A stretch of DNA of 56,859 bases from Bacteroidales bacterium UBA6401 (GCA_002438635.1 DJPX01000031.1:1-56859), one strand, 5' to 3'. Numbered from the stretch's first letter, positions 43,898 to 52,286 are shown. The notes: a model not told the origin generated them from the sequence alone. Program-made: numbers and translations.

Positions 43898-44959
43898 ATG
43901 AAATCAGGTTTATTATATATCTTCTTAAGCGTTCTGCTAAGCACGAAGTTCGCTGGTATAGTACAGGTCGACAAAACAGTTCACGACTGGGGTGATGTTA
44001 CAGTAAACGATGGACCATTGAATTGCACCTTCACCATAACAAACATCTCGAACAAGCCTCAAACCATACGGCGAGTTCTAAAAACATGTGGATGCACGAA
44101 AGTTAGTTGGAGCACAAAACCCTTAAATCCCGGAGAAGAAGGATTTATAAATGTAACTTACTCTAACGACGAGGGTCCATACCCATTCGACAAGACACTT
44201 AACGTTTACTTCGATGGTGTAAAAAAACCGCTCTTACTTCATATACGCGCCGATGTGCACAAGGTAAAATTACCTATCGCTCAAACATATCCCATCCATT
44301 TTAAAGGCTTGGGTGTCAAATCAACCGATATAAAAGTAGGTAACCTTCTTCAAGGTGAGCAGAAAAGTAACGAATTCACCGTGGCCAATGTTTCCCAAAC
44401 CCCTATCGTTCTTGGTTGGACCGACTTAGATCCACAACTTGGCATAGAGCCTCGAAATCAAACCATAGAACCCGAAAGCACAGCACGTGTTGTTGTTACA
44501 GTAAATGCGAATCGAGCCAGATGGGGAAAGAATCATTATATAGCTACAGCAGTGGTAAACGGGGAGAAAGCCGATTGGCATATAGATTTCACAGCCGTCA
44601 CTATAGAAAACTTTTCAAATTGGACACAAAAACAGCGCGACGATGCTCCAAAGGCAGAAGTCGAAACGACGATGGATACCAGCCCTGTAAAACGAGGGGA
44701 AAATATGAATGCGGCTTTCGAGGTGAGCAATGTAGGAAAATCTCCCCTAATCATTTACAAAGCAGACTATGGCAACGATATTATAAAAAGTCTTGATAGC
44801 TGCAATACGATAGAGAGCGGAACCAGTCAGATTTTTAGATACGAAATAAACACCTCTGGCTTTAAGCAAGATAGTGAAAACACATTGGTCATAACGCTAT
44901 ACACTAATGACCCTACTCACCCTATGCTTCATTTCTATATTGACGCCATAATCTTGTAA
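43898..44959 (+). CDS. DUF1573-domain exported protein
   Basis: 353 residues. A short hydrophobic start (LLYIFLSVLLSTKF) acts as the signal. The first DUF1573 domain (about 25-110) has VHDWGDVTVNDGPLNCTFTITNISNKPQTIRRVLKTCGC, the family core with its conserved CGC. A related beta-sandwich with VANVSQTPIVLGWTD follows, and a third with FEVSNVGKSPLIIYKADYG ends at the C-terminus. DUF1573 proteins are common in Bacteroidota envelopes; their role is unknown. The start follows its promoter by five bases. Confidence 0.88.
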   Translation: MKSGLLYIFLSVLLSTKFAGIVQVDKTVHDWGDVTVNDGPLNCTFTITNISNKPQTIRRVLKTCGCTKVSWSTKPLNPGEEGFINVTYSNDEGPYPFDKTLNVYFDGVKKPLLLHIRADVHKVKLPIAQTYPIHFKGLGVKSTDIKVGNLLQGEQKSNEFTVANVSQTPIVLGWTDLDPQLGIEPRNQTIEPESTARVVVTVNANRARWGKNHYIATAVVNGEKADWHIDFTAVTIENFSNWTQKQRDDAPKAEVETTMDTSPVKRGENMNAAFEVSNVGKSPLIIYKADYGNDIIKSLDSCNTIESGTSQIFRYEINTSGFKQDSENTLVITLYTNDPTHPMLHFYIDAIIL

Positions 44960-44993
44960 GAGCGGGTCTATTAATTCCTATCGCTATTTTTTG

Positions 44994-45001
44994 TAAATTT
45001 G
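44994..45001 (+). promoter_or_regulatory. -7 promoter element of parE
   Basis: TAAATTTG matches TAnnTTTG, 22 bases before the parE ATG at 45024, preceded by a T-rich stretch. A TTTG at a usual -33 spacing is not clear. Confidence 0.5.
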
Positions 45002-45023
45002 CGGTTCATTCATTTTATACATT

Positions 45024-46919
45024 ATGGCAGAAGAACAGGTACATTATACAGATGACAACATTCGAACAATAGAAGGCGTCGAACACATTAGAATGCGCCC
45101 TGGTATGTATATAGGAAGACTGGGGGATGGTAAAAATCAAGACGATGGTATCTATGTGTTACTTAAGGAGATTATCGATAACTCCATCGACGAATATGCG
45201 ATGGGATTTGGCAAACAGATAATAATCGATATATCGCAAGAAGGTATGGTCAGCGTGAGGGATTTCGGACGAGGCATTCCTCTTGGTTCAGTGGTTAAAG
45301 CCACTAGTGTACTCAATACCGGAGGTAAATTCGATGATAAAGCTTTCAAAAAAGCCGTTGGCCTAAACGGAGTGGGTTCAAAGGCAGTAAATGCACTATC
45401 TGAAGAATTCTATGTCTGTTCCTATCGCGAAGGGTTGAGGCATTGGGCGAAATTTGCAAAGGGAATACTAATCGAAGAAAATGAAGAGCCTAGCAAGGAG
45501 AAAAACGGAACTCTAATCAAATTCCTGCCAGATAAGGAGATGTTCGGGGACTTCTCTTTCAATATGGATTATGTGGAGGCAATGGTGAAGAACTATTCCT
45601 ACCTAAAGAAAGGCCTAACCCTCATTCTAAATGGCGTTAGTTACAAGTCCGAAAATGGATTGGCCGACCTCATAAAGGAAAATCTAAGCGAACCTCCCCT
45701 ATACCCTCCCATACATCTAGAAGGTGAGGATATTGAGATCGTACTTTCACATACAAATTCCTATGGGGAGAACATCTCTTCATTCGTGAATGGGCAAAAT
45801 ACAAGAGATGGAGGCACTCATTTAGCTGCTTTCAGAGAGGCTATTGCCAAGACATTTAGGGATTTCTTCAAAAAAAATTATGAAGCGGCCGACTGTAGAC
45901 AAGGGATAGTAGGTGCTATCAGTATACAAATCCAAGAACCTCGATTCGAAAGTCAAACCAAGATCAAATTAGGCTCCAACTATATGTGGGAAAAACCTAA
46001 TGGAGATGTAGGACCTTCCATCAGGTCCTTCATTAACGATTTCGTATCTAAATCGCTTGATGACTACCTTCGAATTCACAAAGATATAGTCCCCATCATT
46101 GAAGAAAAAATAAAAGAGTCTCAAAAAGAGCGGGAAGAAATAGCCGGAATACAAAAGAAAACTAGGGAAAAGAACAAAAGAGCGAATATCTACAACCGCA
46201 AACTTCGTGACTGTAAATACCATTACAATGATAAAGTCACCGAAAAAACTCCAGAGCAAATTCAGGAATTCATAAACGACTCTTCCATCTTCATAACCGA
46301 GGGCGATTCTGCATCAGGAACCATCACGAAAGCCAGAAAAGCAAGCCACCAGGCAGTGTTCTCTTTACGAGGAAAGCCTATAAACTGTTATAAAGAAAGT
46401 CGTAAGAGAGTCGCAGAAAACGAGGAATTGAATCTTCTAATAGCCGCACTAGGTGTTGAAGATGACTTGGCCGACCTCAGGTATAACCAGATCGTAGTGG
46501 CAACTGATGCCGACGATGATGGCATGCACATTAGGATGTTGGTACTGACCTTTTTTATGAAATACTACCCGGATCTTATAAGAAGAGGACATGTACACAT
46601 TCTTCAAACTCCACTTTTCCGTGTTAGAAACAAGAAGGAAAACATCTATTGCTATGATAAGGCAGAAAAAGAGACAGCCGTTGCAAAACTTAAGGGAAAT
46701 TGCGAGATAACTCGATTCAAAGGATTAGGAGAGATATCCTCCGACGAATTTGCGGATTTCATAGGAAAAGACATCAAACTGGATAGAGTGAAACTCACAG
46801 AAGAAGAATCCATTATGGAGATTATGGAATTCTATATGGGGGACAACACCTTAGAGCGTCAGAATTTTATACGCACGCATCTAAGATCTGAAGAAGAACT
46901 TGAGGATATAGACATATAA
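45024..46919 (+). CDS. parE: DNA topoisomerase IV subunit B (ATPase subunit)
   Basis: 631 residues. The GHKL ATPase has EIIDNSIDEYAMG, VRDFGRGIPLG and VGLNGVGSKAVNALS. The transducer follows, and the TOPRIM domain has FITEGDSASGTI and ATDADDDGMHIRML. The length and the GMYIGRLGDGKNQDDGIYVLLKE start fit the Bacteroidota topoisomerase IV B form rather than GyrB. It decatenates chromosomes together with ParC, which is not in this window. It is followed after seven bases by an acyltransferase gene, probably co-transcribed. Confidence 0.9.
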   Translation: MAEEQVHYTDDNIRTIEGVEHIRMRPGMYIGRLGDGKNQDDGIYVLLKEIIDNSIDEYAMGFGKQIIIDISQEGMVSVRDFGRGIPLGSVVKATSVLNTGGKFDDKAFKKAVGLNGVGSKAVNALSEEFYVCSYREGLRHWAKFAKGILIEENEEPSKEKNGTLIKFLPDKEMFGDFSFNMDYVEAMVKNYSYLKKGLTLILNGVSYKSENGLADLIKENLSEPPLYPPIHLEGEDIEIVLSHTNSYGENISSFVNGQNTRDGGTHLAAFREAIAKTFRDFFKKNYEAADCRQGIVGAISIQIQEPRFESQTKIKLGSNYMWEKPNGDVGPSIRSFINDFVSKSLDDYLRIHKDIVPIIEEKIKESQKEREEIAGIQKKTREKNKRANIYNRKLRDCKYHYNDKVTEKTPEQIQEFINDSSIFITEGDSASGTITKARKASHQAVFSLRGKPINCYKESRKRVAENEELNLLIAALGVEDDLADLRYNQIVVATDADDDGMHIRMLVLTFFMKYYPDLIRRGHVHILQTPLFRVRNKKENIYCYDKAEKETAVAKLKGNCEITRFKGLGEISSDEFADFIGKDIKLDRVKLTEEESIMEIMEFYMGDNTLERQNFIRTHLRSEEELEDIDI

Positions 46920-46926
46920 GTAAGAT

Positions 46927-47490
46927 ATGAGCACTCAAATTGCCAAATTCCTATTACAAAAGGTGCTTGGATGGCACTTCACTGAGGGAGAAGATAGTAT
47001 TCCAAGCGAAAAAAAAGCCCTCTTTCTGTTCGCTCCACATACTTCTATATGGGATTTCGTAATTGGATTTCTTTACTTTCGCTCTCTTGGAGGGAAACTT
47101 CACATTATGATAAAAAAAGAGGCATTTAAAGGAGCGCTTGGGACCTTACTAAAAAAATTAGGAGCCTTCCCTATTGATAGGAAGAACCCCTCAGGAGCAC
47201 TTATTCCCCTAATCCACGAAATCAACAGAAGCGATTCCTTCTATCTTGTAGTCTGTCCTGAGGGTACCCGAAAGCCTATCCATAGATGGAAAACCGGATA
47301 TCATACCATTGCTGAACAAACAGGGATTCCCGTTTTTCTTTCCCACGCCGACTATAGAAAAAAAGAAATAGGGTATGGAAGGCCCTTCCCTCTCACCTTG
47401 GATGCTAGGAAAGACACAGAACAAATCCAACAGAAATACAAGGAAATGAAACTTGTCGGTCTAAGGCCTGGTGGGTATGTAACCGAGTGA
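46927..47490 (+). CDS. 1-acyl-glycerol-3-phosphate acyltransferase-like protein
   Basis: 187 residues with the PlsC fold. The H-x4-D catalytic motif is in FAPHTSIWDFVIG. The second motif is the substrate-binding GAFPIDRKNP, and the PEGTR signature is in VVCPEGTRKP. There is no clear membrane helix. Small PlsC-like proteins of this size in Bacteroidota are annotated as acyltransferases, and the acceptor could be lysophosphatidate or another lysophospholipid or lipid A intermediate. It follows parE by seven bases and precedes the ribosomal operon. Confidence 0.88.
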   Translation: MSTQIAKFLLQKVLGWHFTEGEDSIPSEKKALFLFAPHTSIWDFVIGFLYFRSLGGKLHIMIKKEAFKGALGTLLKKLGAFPIDRKNPSGALIPLIHEINRSDSFYLVVCPEGTRKPIHRWKTGYHTIAEQTGIPVFLSHADYRKKEIGYGRPFPLTLDARKDTEQIQQKYKEMKLVGLRPGGYVTE

Positions 47491-47522
47491 TTTGGAATTT
47501 TAAAGGAAAATTATTATTTTTG
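47491..47522 (+). promoter_or_regulatory. Promoter of the rpsF-rpsR-rplI operon
   Basis: TTTG (47491-47494), 20-base spacer, TATTTTTG (47515-47522). The first base lies one base past the acyltransferase stop. The leader to rpsF is about 40 bases. Confidence 0.75.
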
Positions 47523-47567
47523 CGTCCCCTTTGAGGGTGATATTTTATTAATTTAATTTATAAACAA

Positions 47568-47987
47568 ATGATTAAACAGTACGAAACCGTTTTCATTGCA
47601 ACTCCCGTTTTGTCTGATTCACAGATGAAGGAAGCGGTTGCCAAGTACATTGATCTCATCAAAGCTAACGGCGGCGAGGTCGTGTACGAAGAGGATTGGG
47701 GGCTTAAGCAACTTGCTTACCCTATCCAGCACAAGACATCAGGATTCTACTACCTGATTGAATTTAAAGCTTCTCCTGAGTTCATTGCGACTCTTGAGAC
47801 ACAGTACCATCGTGACGAGCGCATTATGCGCTTCCTTACCGTATCACTTGACAAGCATGCTGTTGCATACGCAGAACACCGTCGTCAAGTTCGCGCAGCA
47901 AAAGCTGCAGCACCTAAGGTTGAAGCCCCTGTGGCACCTGCACCTGTAGATGAAGATATTGAAATAGAAGAAATCAAGGAGGACTAA
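47568..47987 (+). CDS. rpsF: 30S ribosomal protein bS6
   Basis: 139 residues: the family start MIKQYETVFIATPVLSDSQMKEAVAKY, the EDWGLKQLAYPIQHKTSGFYYLIEF core and RDERIMRFLTVSLDKHAV. The C-terminus extends into a Pro/Ala/Lys and acidic tail (EIEEIKED), as usual. bS6 pairs with bS18 on the platform and in Bacteroidota takes part in hiding the anti-Shine-Dalgarno. No Shine-Dalgarno is at its own start; a GAGGGTGAT motif about 28 bases upstream is too far to act. Stop and rpsR start are three bases apart. Confidence 0.97.
   Translation: MIKQYETVFIATPVLSDSQMKEAVAKYIDLIKANGGEVVYEEDWGLKQLAYPIQHKTSGFYYLIEFKASPEFIATLETQYHRDERIMRFLTVSLDKHAVAYAEHRRQVRAAKAAAPKVEAPVAPAPVDEDIEIEEIKED
47976..47982 (+). 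promoter_or_regulatory. Strong Shine-Dalgarno of rpsR inside the rpsF C-terminus
   Basis: AAGGAGG lies eight bases before the rpsR ATG, spanning the K-E-D codons of rpsF. It is one of only two convincing Shine-Dalgarno motifs seen in the window, both at genes of anti-SD-hiding ribosomal proteins. Confidence 0.7.
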
Positions 47988-47990
47988 TAA

Positions 47991-48263
47991 ATGGCTAATG
48001 TAGAAAACAGCGAGATCCGCTATCTGAACCCTCCTACCGTAGAGGTTCGCAAAAAGAAATATTGCCGTTTCAAGAAAGCTGGCATCAAATACGTAGATTA
48101 CAAAGACGCTGAATTTTTAAAGAAATTCCTTAACGAACAAGGTAAAATTTTACCTCGTCGCATTACCGGAACTTCTCTTAAATTCCAGAGGAAAGTGGCT
48201 CAGGCTATTAAGAGAGCCCGCTCACTTGCCCTTCTTCCATTCGTTACTGACCTCCTTAAATAA
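47991..48263 (+). CDS. rpsR: 30S ribosomal protein bS18
   Basis: 90 residues: KKKYCRFKKAGIKYVDYKDAEFLKKFLNEQGKILPRRITGTSLKFQRKVAQAIKRARSLALLPF, split here over residues 16-85, the full family core with the RRITGT motif. It forms a heterodimer with bS6 on the 30S platform and is one of the proteins covering the anti-Shine-Dalgarno in Bacteroidota. A strong Shine-Dalgarno (47976-47982) stands before its ATG. Together with rpsU this suggests self-regulation, inferred from published work on this phylum. Confidence 0.97.
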   Translation: MANVENSEIRYLNPPTVEVRKKKYCRFKKAGIKYVDYKDAEFLKKFLNEQGKILPRRITGTSLKFQRKVAQAIKRARSLALLPFVTDLLK

Positions 48264-48274
48264 TTATTGAGAGT

Positions 48275-48715
48275 ATGAAGATCATTTTGAAAAAAGAAGT
48301 TATCGGTCTAGGAGAGGCTGGTGATATTGTAAATGTGAAAACAGGTTACGCTCTCAACTATCTCGTTCCACAGGGATTTGCCACGGTTGGCACCCCTTCT
48401 GCGATTAAACAGCACGAAGAAACACTTAGGCAAAGAGCACATAAAGAAGCTAAACTCGTTGCAGATGCACAAGCAGTAGCAGCAAAAGCAGCTGCTGTGG
48501 AAATTAAAATCACTGCAAAAGTGGGCGACAATGGCAAACTCTATGGTGGCATAACAACAGCTCAAGTTGCTGATATCCTATCAAAGGCTGGAGTTGAAAT
48601 CGAGAAACGTAATATTACGCTTCCAGAGATTAAAGCTGTAGGAGAATACGAGGCTACTGCTAAAATATATAAAGGCGTAACTGCTAATCTCAAGATTGAG
48701 GTTATAGGGGAATAA
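48275..48715 (+). CDS. rplI: 50S ribosomal protein bL9
   Basis: 146 residues. The N-terminal domain has MKIILKKEVIGLGEAGDIV and VKTGYALNYLVPQGFA. The long connecting helix (HKEAKLVADAQAVAAKAAAVEI) and the C-terminal domain with GDNGKLYGGITTAQVADIL and PEIKAVGEYEATAKIYKGV follow. bL9 binds 23S rRNA near the L1 stalk and protrudes from the 50S. It lies 11 bases after rpsR, in the usual rpsF-rpsR-rplI order. Confidence 0.97.
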   Translation: MKIILKKEVIGLGEAGDIVNVKTGYALNYLVPQGFATVGTPSAIKQHEETLRQRAHKEAKLVADAQAVAAKAAAVEIKITAKVGDNGKLYGGITTAQVADILSKAGVEIEKRNITLPEIKAVGEYEATAKIYKGVTANLKIEVIGE

Positions 48716-48732
48716 GCCTTTGGTGCAATGGG

Positions 48733-48753
48733 GTTCGGATAAATTATTCGAAC
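48733..48753 (+). promoter_or_regulatory. Hairpin between rplI and rplY
   Basis: Nine-bp arms (48733-48741 with 48745-48753, one G-U) enclose a three-base loop and are not followed by a T-tract, so it is not an intrinsic terminator. It could be a binding site for a ribosomal protein or a processing element. Confidence 0.4.
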
Positions 48754-48781
48754 TGAGTAACACATTTAAAATAATAAGACA

Positions 48782-49345
48782 ATGCAACATTTTGAATTAA
48801 AAGGCAAGCTCCGTGAAGTCGGTGGCAAAGCTACAATAAAAGCTTTTAGGCGTGAGGGTTTAGTTCCTTGCTCCCTTTATGGTAATGGCGTACAGAATGT
48901 ACTCTTTACCGTAGATGCTAAGGAATTGAAGGCACTAACAGATACTCCTCAATCTTTCATCGTCGATCTTGATATCGATGGTAAGAAGTACACTGCAGTT
49001 CTCCACGAACTTCAGTTCCATCCTATTAGCGATGATTGTTTACATGTGGATTTTCTCGCTGTTAACGACCAGAAACCTATCACCATAGATGTTCCTATCA
49101 CCATTTCAGGACACTCTAAAGGTGTACAGTTGGGTGGTAAGTTCGTTCAGAACGCTCGCTCTTTACGCATCTCTGCACTTATGCACAATCTTCCAGATAG
49201 TGTTAATGTGGATATTTCTGATTTGGATATCGCGCAGAAGATTAAAGCAGGCGACCTTCACTACGATAACCTTGCTATTGTAACTGATAAGAATACTGTT
49301 ATCTGTCAGGTTCGGCCTACACGTAACGCAACTGCGGCTAAATAA
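48782..49345 (+). CDS. rplY: 50S ribosomal protein bL25, CTC form
   Basis: 187 residues, the long general-stress (CTC) form rather than the short bL25: the N-terminal 5S-binding domain (about 1-90, with RREGLVPCSLYGNG and VLHELQFHPISDDCLHVDF) and the C-terminal beta domain (about 95-187, DVPITISGHSKGVQLGGKF). It binds 5S rRNA in the central protuberance. It sits 66 bases after rplI, past a hairpin, and ten bases before pth, as in many bacteria where rplY and pth are paired. Confidence 0.96.
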   Translation: MQHFELKGKLREVGGKATIKAFRREGLVPCSLYGNGVQNVLFTVDAKELKALTDTPQSFIVDLDIDGKKYTAVLHELQFHPISDDCLHVDFLAVNDQKPITIDVPITISGHSKGVQLGGKFVQNARSLRISALMHNLPDSVNVDISDLDIAQKIKAGDLHYDNLAIVTDKNTVICQVRPTRNATAAK

Positions 49346-49355
49346 ATAGACCATT

Positions 49356-49931
49356 ATGGCTGGTGAGAGTTACCTGGTAGTAGGACTGGGAAATATAGGT
49401 CCTGAATATGCAGATACCCGCCACAATATGGGATTTATGGTATTGGATGCTTGGGCTCAGGCATCCAATACTCTTTTTTCAACCCACAGATACGGAGATC
49501 TAGCTGAAATACACATTAAAGGAAAAATCGTATATTTGCTTAAGCCTTCGACATATATGAACCTAAGTGGTAATGCCATACGATACTATCTGCAAAAACT
49601 TCCCATTCCCGTAGAAAGACTTTTAGTTATATGCGATGACATTAACTTGCCGTTTGGCACACTTAGAATGAGAAAAAGTGGTAGCGATGGTGGACATAAC
49701 GGGTTAAAAAGCGTGGCTCAATGCATAGAAAGCACGGATTATGCACGAATTAGAATGGGCGTAGGGCACAATTTCGACAATGGACACCAAGCTGATTATG
49801 TCTTAGGAAAACTTGATGGCGAAGAGAAAAAAGAAATGCCTCTTCTCTGTGATAAAGTCATCCAAGGAGTTAAAGACTGGATTTTCATAGGTGCTGATAG
49901 GGCAATGAATAGCCTAAATGCAAAAAAATAA
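49356..49931 (+). CDS. pth: Peptidyl-tRNA hydrolase
   Basis: 191 residues. VVGLGNIGPEYADTRHNMGFMVLD at residues 8-31 contains the catalytic His in RHNMGF. LLKPSTYMNLSGNAI and CDDINLPFGTLRMRKSGSDGGHNGLKS, with the second active-site Asp and Asn, follow. It frees stalled peptidyl-tRNA by cutting the ester bond. It begins ten bases after rplY. The stop at 49931 is followed by about 200 A+T-rich bases with no gene. Confidence 0.97.
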   Translation: MAGESYLVVGLGNIGPEYADTRHNMGFMVLDAWAQASNTLFSTHRYGDLAEIHIKGKIVYLLKPSTYMNLSGNAIRYYLQKLPIPVERLLVICDDINLPFGTLRMRKSGSDGGHNGLKSVAQCIESTDYARIRMGVGHNFDNGHQADYVLGKLDGEEKKEMPLLCDKVIQGVKDWIFIGADRAMNSLNAKK

Positions 49932-50132
49932 ATATTTTTCTTGCATAAATCTTATTTGTTATTTATATTGCAGCCTGTTAGTAAGCATTGAAAATTAGAC
50001 TAGTAGGAATTTGGTGATTTTTAAATAGCCTGAAATTGATAAACCTACCATCTACACACTAGAGTATTTAAAGGCTTACGTTAATATGAGTATAAAACAT
50101 TAATAATTATAAACCAATAAAAACATTAAGTC

Positions 50133-50315
50133 ATGAAAAATCTAGTTGAAAAAATCAAGGGCGAAATTGAAGCATTCAAGACAAATGCTGAAGCTCAAAT
50201 CGAGAAAGGTAACAAAGCTGCCGGAGCACGTGCACGCAAAGCCGCTCTCGAACTTATGAAAGATCTAAAAGAATTCCGTAAACTTTCCGTTGAAGAAGGG
50301 AAAAAAGCTGAATAA
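50133..50315 (+). CDS. Histone H1-like (Hc1-type) small protein
   Basis: 60 residues, highly charged and helical: MKNLVEKIKGEIEAFKTNAE, then AQIEKGNKAAGARARKAALELMKDLKEFRKLSVEEGKK. This is the form annotated as histone H1-like protein in Bacteroides. It probably binds nucleic acid through its lysines. It stands alone, flanked by terminators downstream. Its effect on the nucleoid is inferred from family naming, not shown by the sequence. Confidence 0.8.
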   Translation: MKNLVEKIKGEIEAFKTNAEAQIEKGNKAAGARARKAALELMKDLKEFRKLSVEEGKKAE

Positions 50316-50335
50316 TTTTCGATTATTGTGCAACA

Positions 50336-50376
50336 AAAACCTAAGTTTCCGCATCTATATTGCAGGTTTAGGTTTT
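50336..50376 (+). terminator. Hairpin after the H1-like gene
   Basis: A 9-bp stem AAAACCTAA (50336-50344) with TTAGGTTTT (50368-50376), 23-base loop, starts 20 bases after the stop. The T-rich arm end may act as a weak terminator. Confidence 0.5.
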
Positions 50377-50388
50377 AGTACACATTTT

Positions 50389-50423
50389 AGGGTCGCTCGC
50401 CGTGAGGCTGTGGCCCTTTTTTT
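50389..50423 (+). terminator. Intrinsic terminator downstream of the H1-like gene
   Basis: AGGGTCGC (50389-50396) pairs with GTGGCCCT (50410-50417), with G-U pairs; an inner GCC/GGC stem and a tract of seven T follow. Confidence 0.75.
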
Positions 50424-50528
50424 ATGGTTTGATTTATCTTTGTTTTTTCACCATTCGTCTTAAAATTAGATTTATTGTTTTGTCATTAGAAGTTATATAG
50501 ACTATTTTTATAAACAAAAACACATAAT

Positions 50529-51944
50529 ATGCTACACAAACACTTCTTCGTATTATTTGCATTGTTCTTTACATTGCTGAATATCTCTTCTTGTTCTCCA
50601 GAAAAAACGCCATCTTCCGAACAAGAAATACCAGATAATAAGGAAGATAAAAAGGACGGAATGAGTTATGTGTGGGATTTTAATGCCATCCCAGAGATAA
50701 CCATTAATTTCAGTTTACAAGAATGGAATGAACTTCTAACCGAATATGATAAAAACAATAAGACAAAAAAGTACTTTCACTGTAATGTTACATATAAGAA
50801 AGGAGCGGATGTATTCGAAATCACCAATGCCGGAGTTCGTTTAAGAGGAAATACCTCTCGACGAAGACCAGAAGTCGGCAGCCACAAGTCGGAAAATGCC
50901 AATTGGCAACACTGCCACTTCGGACTTAATCTTAGAAAATATGAAAAAGATGACCAACATCAAATTCACGGCATCAGGAAAATGAATTTAAAGTGGTTCA
51001 ATAATGATCCAAGTTATATAAGAGAGCCATTTAGTTTCGATCTCTTTGAGCGTGCCGGGGTATGGAGTGCCTCAAAGATATGCTATGCAAGGCTGTGGAT
51101 AAATGTCGAAGGCGATAAAAAGCCAGCCTATTTCGGCGTGTATTCTATGATCGAACCCTATGATAACAAATATATTGAAAGACGAGCAGACAAATTCATC
51201 AACACCGAAGGGAACCTGTGGAAATGCACCTATACATCGAACGGCCCGGCGGATTTAAGATCCACAAATGCCAATTTTGGCCAAGATGACAACATTAATG
51301 AATATACTTACGAACTAAAGGAAACGGAGATCACTTTTGATGAGGCCAAGGCCCAACTTCAAGATTTCATAGCAAAACTAAACGGCAAAAGTGACGAAAG
51401 TTTCAAAAAATGGATAAGCGAAGTATGCGATGTTAAACTACTGCTTCGCACCTATGCGGTCAATGTGGCTCTGGGGATGTGGGATGATCATTGGAATAAT
51501 GGAAATAACTACTATCTCTACTTTGATAGCACAGATAAACTTAATTATAAAGTTTATTTACTGCCATACGATTATGACAACACGCTAGGAACGAGTAATT
51601 GTTATGATCCAGCAAAACAAAACCCAATGCAATGGGGCAATATGGGGAGATTAATGGATAGGATGATGCGTATCGATGAATTTAAACAGATATACATTGC
51701 GGAATTGAAACGTCTGATCGATCCTTCGAATGGGCTTATGGACCATGAAAGTGCTACAAGGAGAATAAAAGATTGGCAATCAAGAATTAAAGAATATATA
51801 TCGAACGATACCGGGGAAGATATGAACATAGAAGACAAATGTGCATCTTGGAGCAACTACCAATACCGTTTACTTGAGCCTTCGAATAACTATTTCAAAG
51901 TGAAAGCCGAGAGCATCAATAACATAAAGGGCTCAGTTGATTGA
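50529..51944 (+). CDS. CotH-like kinase lipoprotein
   Basis: 471 residues. The signal peptide has lipobox NISSC (about residue 23) and an acidic linker. The CotH-type fold starts with TINFSLQEWNELLTEYDKN and carries GVRLRGNTSRRRPE, RKMNLKWFNNDPSYIREPFSFDLF and the kinase-like metal/catalytic region LLPYDYDNTLGTSNCYD near residue 345. CotH proteins phosphorylate coat proteins in Bacillus; Bacteroidota versions are surface lipoproteins of unknown target, sometimes beside adhesion or glycan genes. It is transcribed toward the Cys-rich lipoprotein, whose promoter begins before this gene ends. Confidence 0.88.
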   Translation: MLHKHFFVLFALFFTLLNISSCSPEKTPSSEQEIPDNKEDKKDGMSYVWDFNAIPEITINFSLQEWNELLTEYDKNNKTKKYFHCNVTYKKGADVFEITNAGVRLRGNTSRRRPEVGSHKSENANWQHCHFGLNLRKYEKDDQHQIHGIRKMNLKWFNNDPSYIREPFSFDLFERAGVWSASKICYARLWINVEGDKKPAYFGVYSMIEPYDNKYIERRADKFINTEGNLWKCTYTSNGPADLRSTNANFGQDDNINEYTYELKETEITFDEAKAQLQDFIAKLNGKSDESFKKWISEVCDVKLLLRTYAVNVALGMWDDHWNNGNNYYLYFDSTDKLNYKVYLLPYDYDNTLGTSNCYDPAKQNPMQWGNMGRLMDRMMRIDEFKQIYIAELKRLIDPSNGLMDHESATRRIKDWQSRIKEYISNDTGEDMNIEDKCASWSNYQYRLLEPSNNYFKVKAESINNIKGSVD

Positions 51945-51967
51945 ATCGTTAATTTTTATTATGTTTG
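51937..51967 (+). promoter_or_regulatory. Promoter of the Cys-rich lipoprotein gene
   Basis: TTG (51937-51939), 20-base spacer, TATGTTTG (51960-51967). The -33 lies inside the end of the CotH gene. The leader is about 17 bases. Confidence 0.55.
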
Positions 51968-51988
51968 TAAAAATTAAAGGAAAAAATT

Positions 51989-52279
51989 ATGAAAAAAGTA
52001 TCTTTATTATTTACTGCCGCTATTGTACTTTTGGCCGCAGTTTCTTGTAACAACAATCCCAAAAAGAATGCGCAAAAAACATCTGACAAGACTGAATGCA
52101 TAGAATGTCCTGAACATCAAAATGCTGAATGCGCTCAAAGTCACGATGCCTGCACACAAGAAGTAAAAGATTGCTGCAAGGACGCTAAGACCTGCGACAA
52201 GAAAGACAAAGATTGCTGCAAGAAAGCTGGCGAGAAAAAAGATTGCTGCAAGGACGATAAGACCTGCGACAAGAAATAA
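51989..52279 (+). CDS. Cysteine-rich repeat lipoprotein, candidate metal binder
   Basis: 96 residues. The signal peptide ends in lipobox AAVSC (about residue 20). The mature part contains about 12 cysteines besides the lipid-anchored one, in motifs E-C-I-E-C, three D-C-C-K and two K-T-C-D-K-K, embedded in Lys/Asp. The Cys pairs and acidic/basic partners suggest binding of Zn, Cu or another soft metal at the cell surface, or a sink for thiol-reactive agents. A 36-base unit is nearly duplicated within the gene. It has its own promoter and terminator. The function is inferred from composition only. Confidence 0.7.
   Translation: MKKVSLLFTAAIVLLAAVSCNNNPKKNAQKTSDKTECIECPEHQNAECAQSHDACTQEVKDCCKDAKTCDKKDKDCCKKAGEKKDCCKDDKTCDKK
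52169..52276 (+). repeat. Intragenic duplicated Cys-rich unit
   Basis: 36-base copies at 52169-52204 and 52241-52276 differ at one codon (GCT versus GAT), coding D-C-C-K-D-A/D-K-T-C-D-K-K. A 12-base partial copy starts at 52211. This fits recent expansion by slippage. Confidence 0.8.
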
Positions 52280-52286
52280 ACCAAGT

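Noticed and set aside
47523..47567. S6:S18-binding leader in front of rpsF
   Set aside because: A CCC/GGG pairing and GAGGGTGAT are present, but the arms are too short and the known CCG-bulge structure was not seen.
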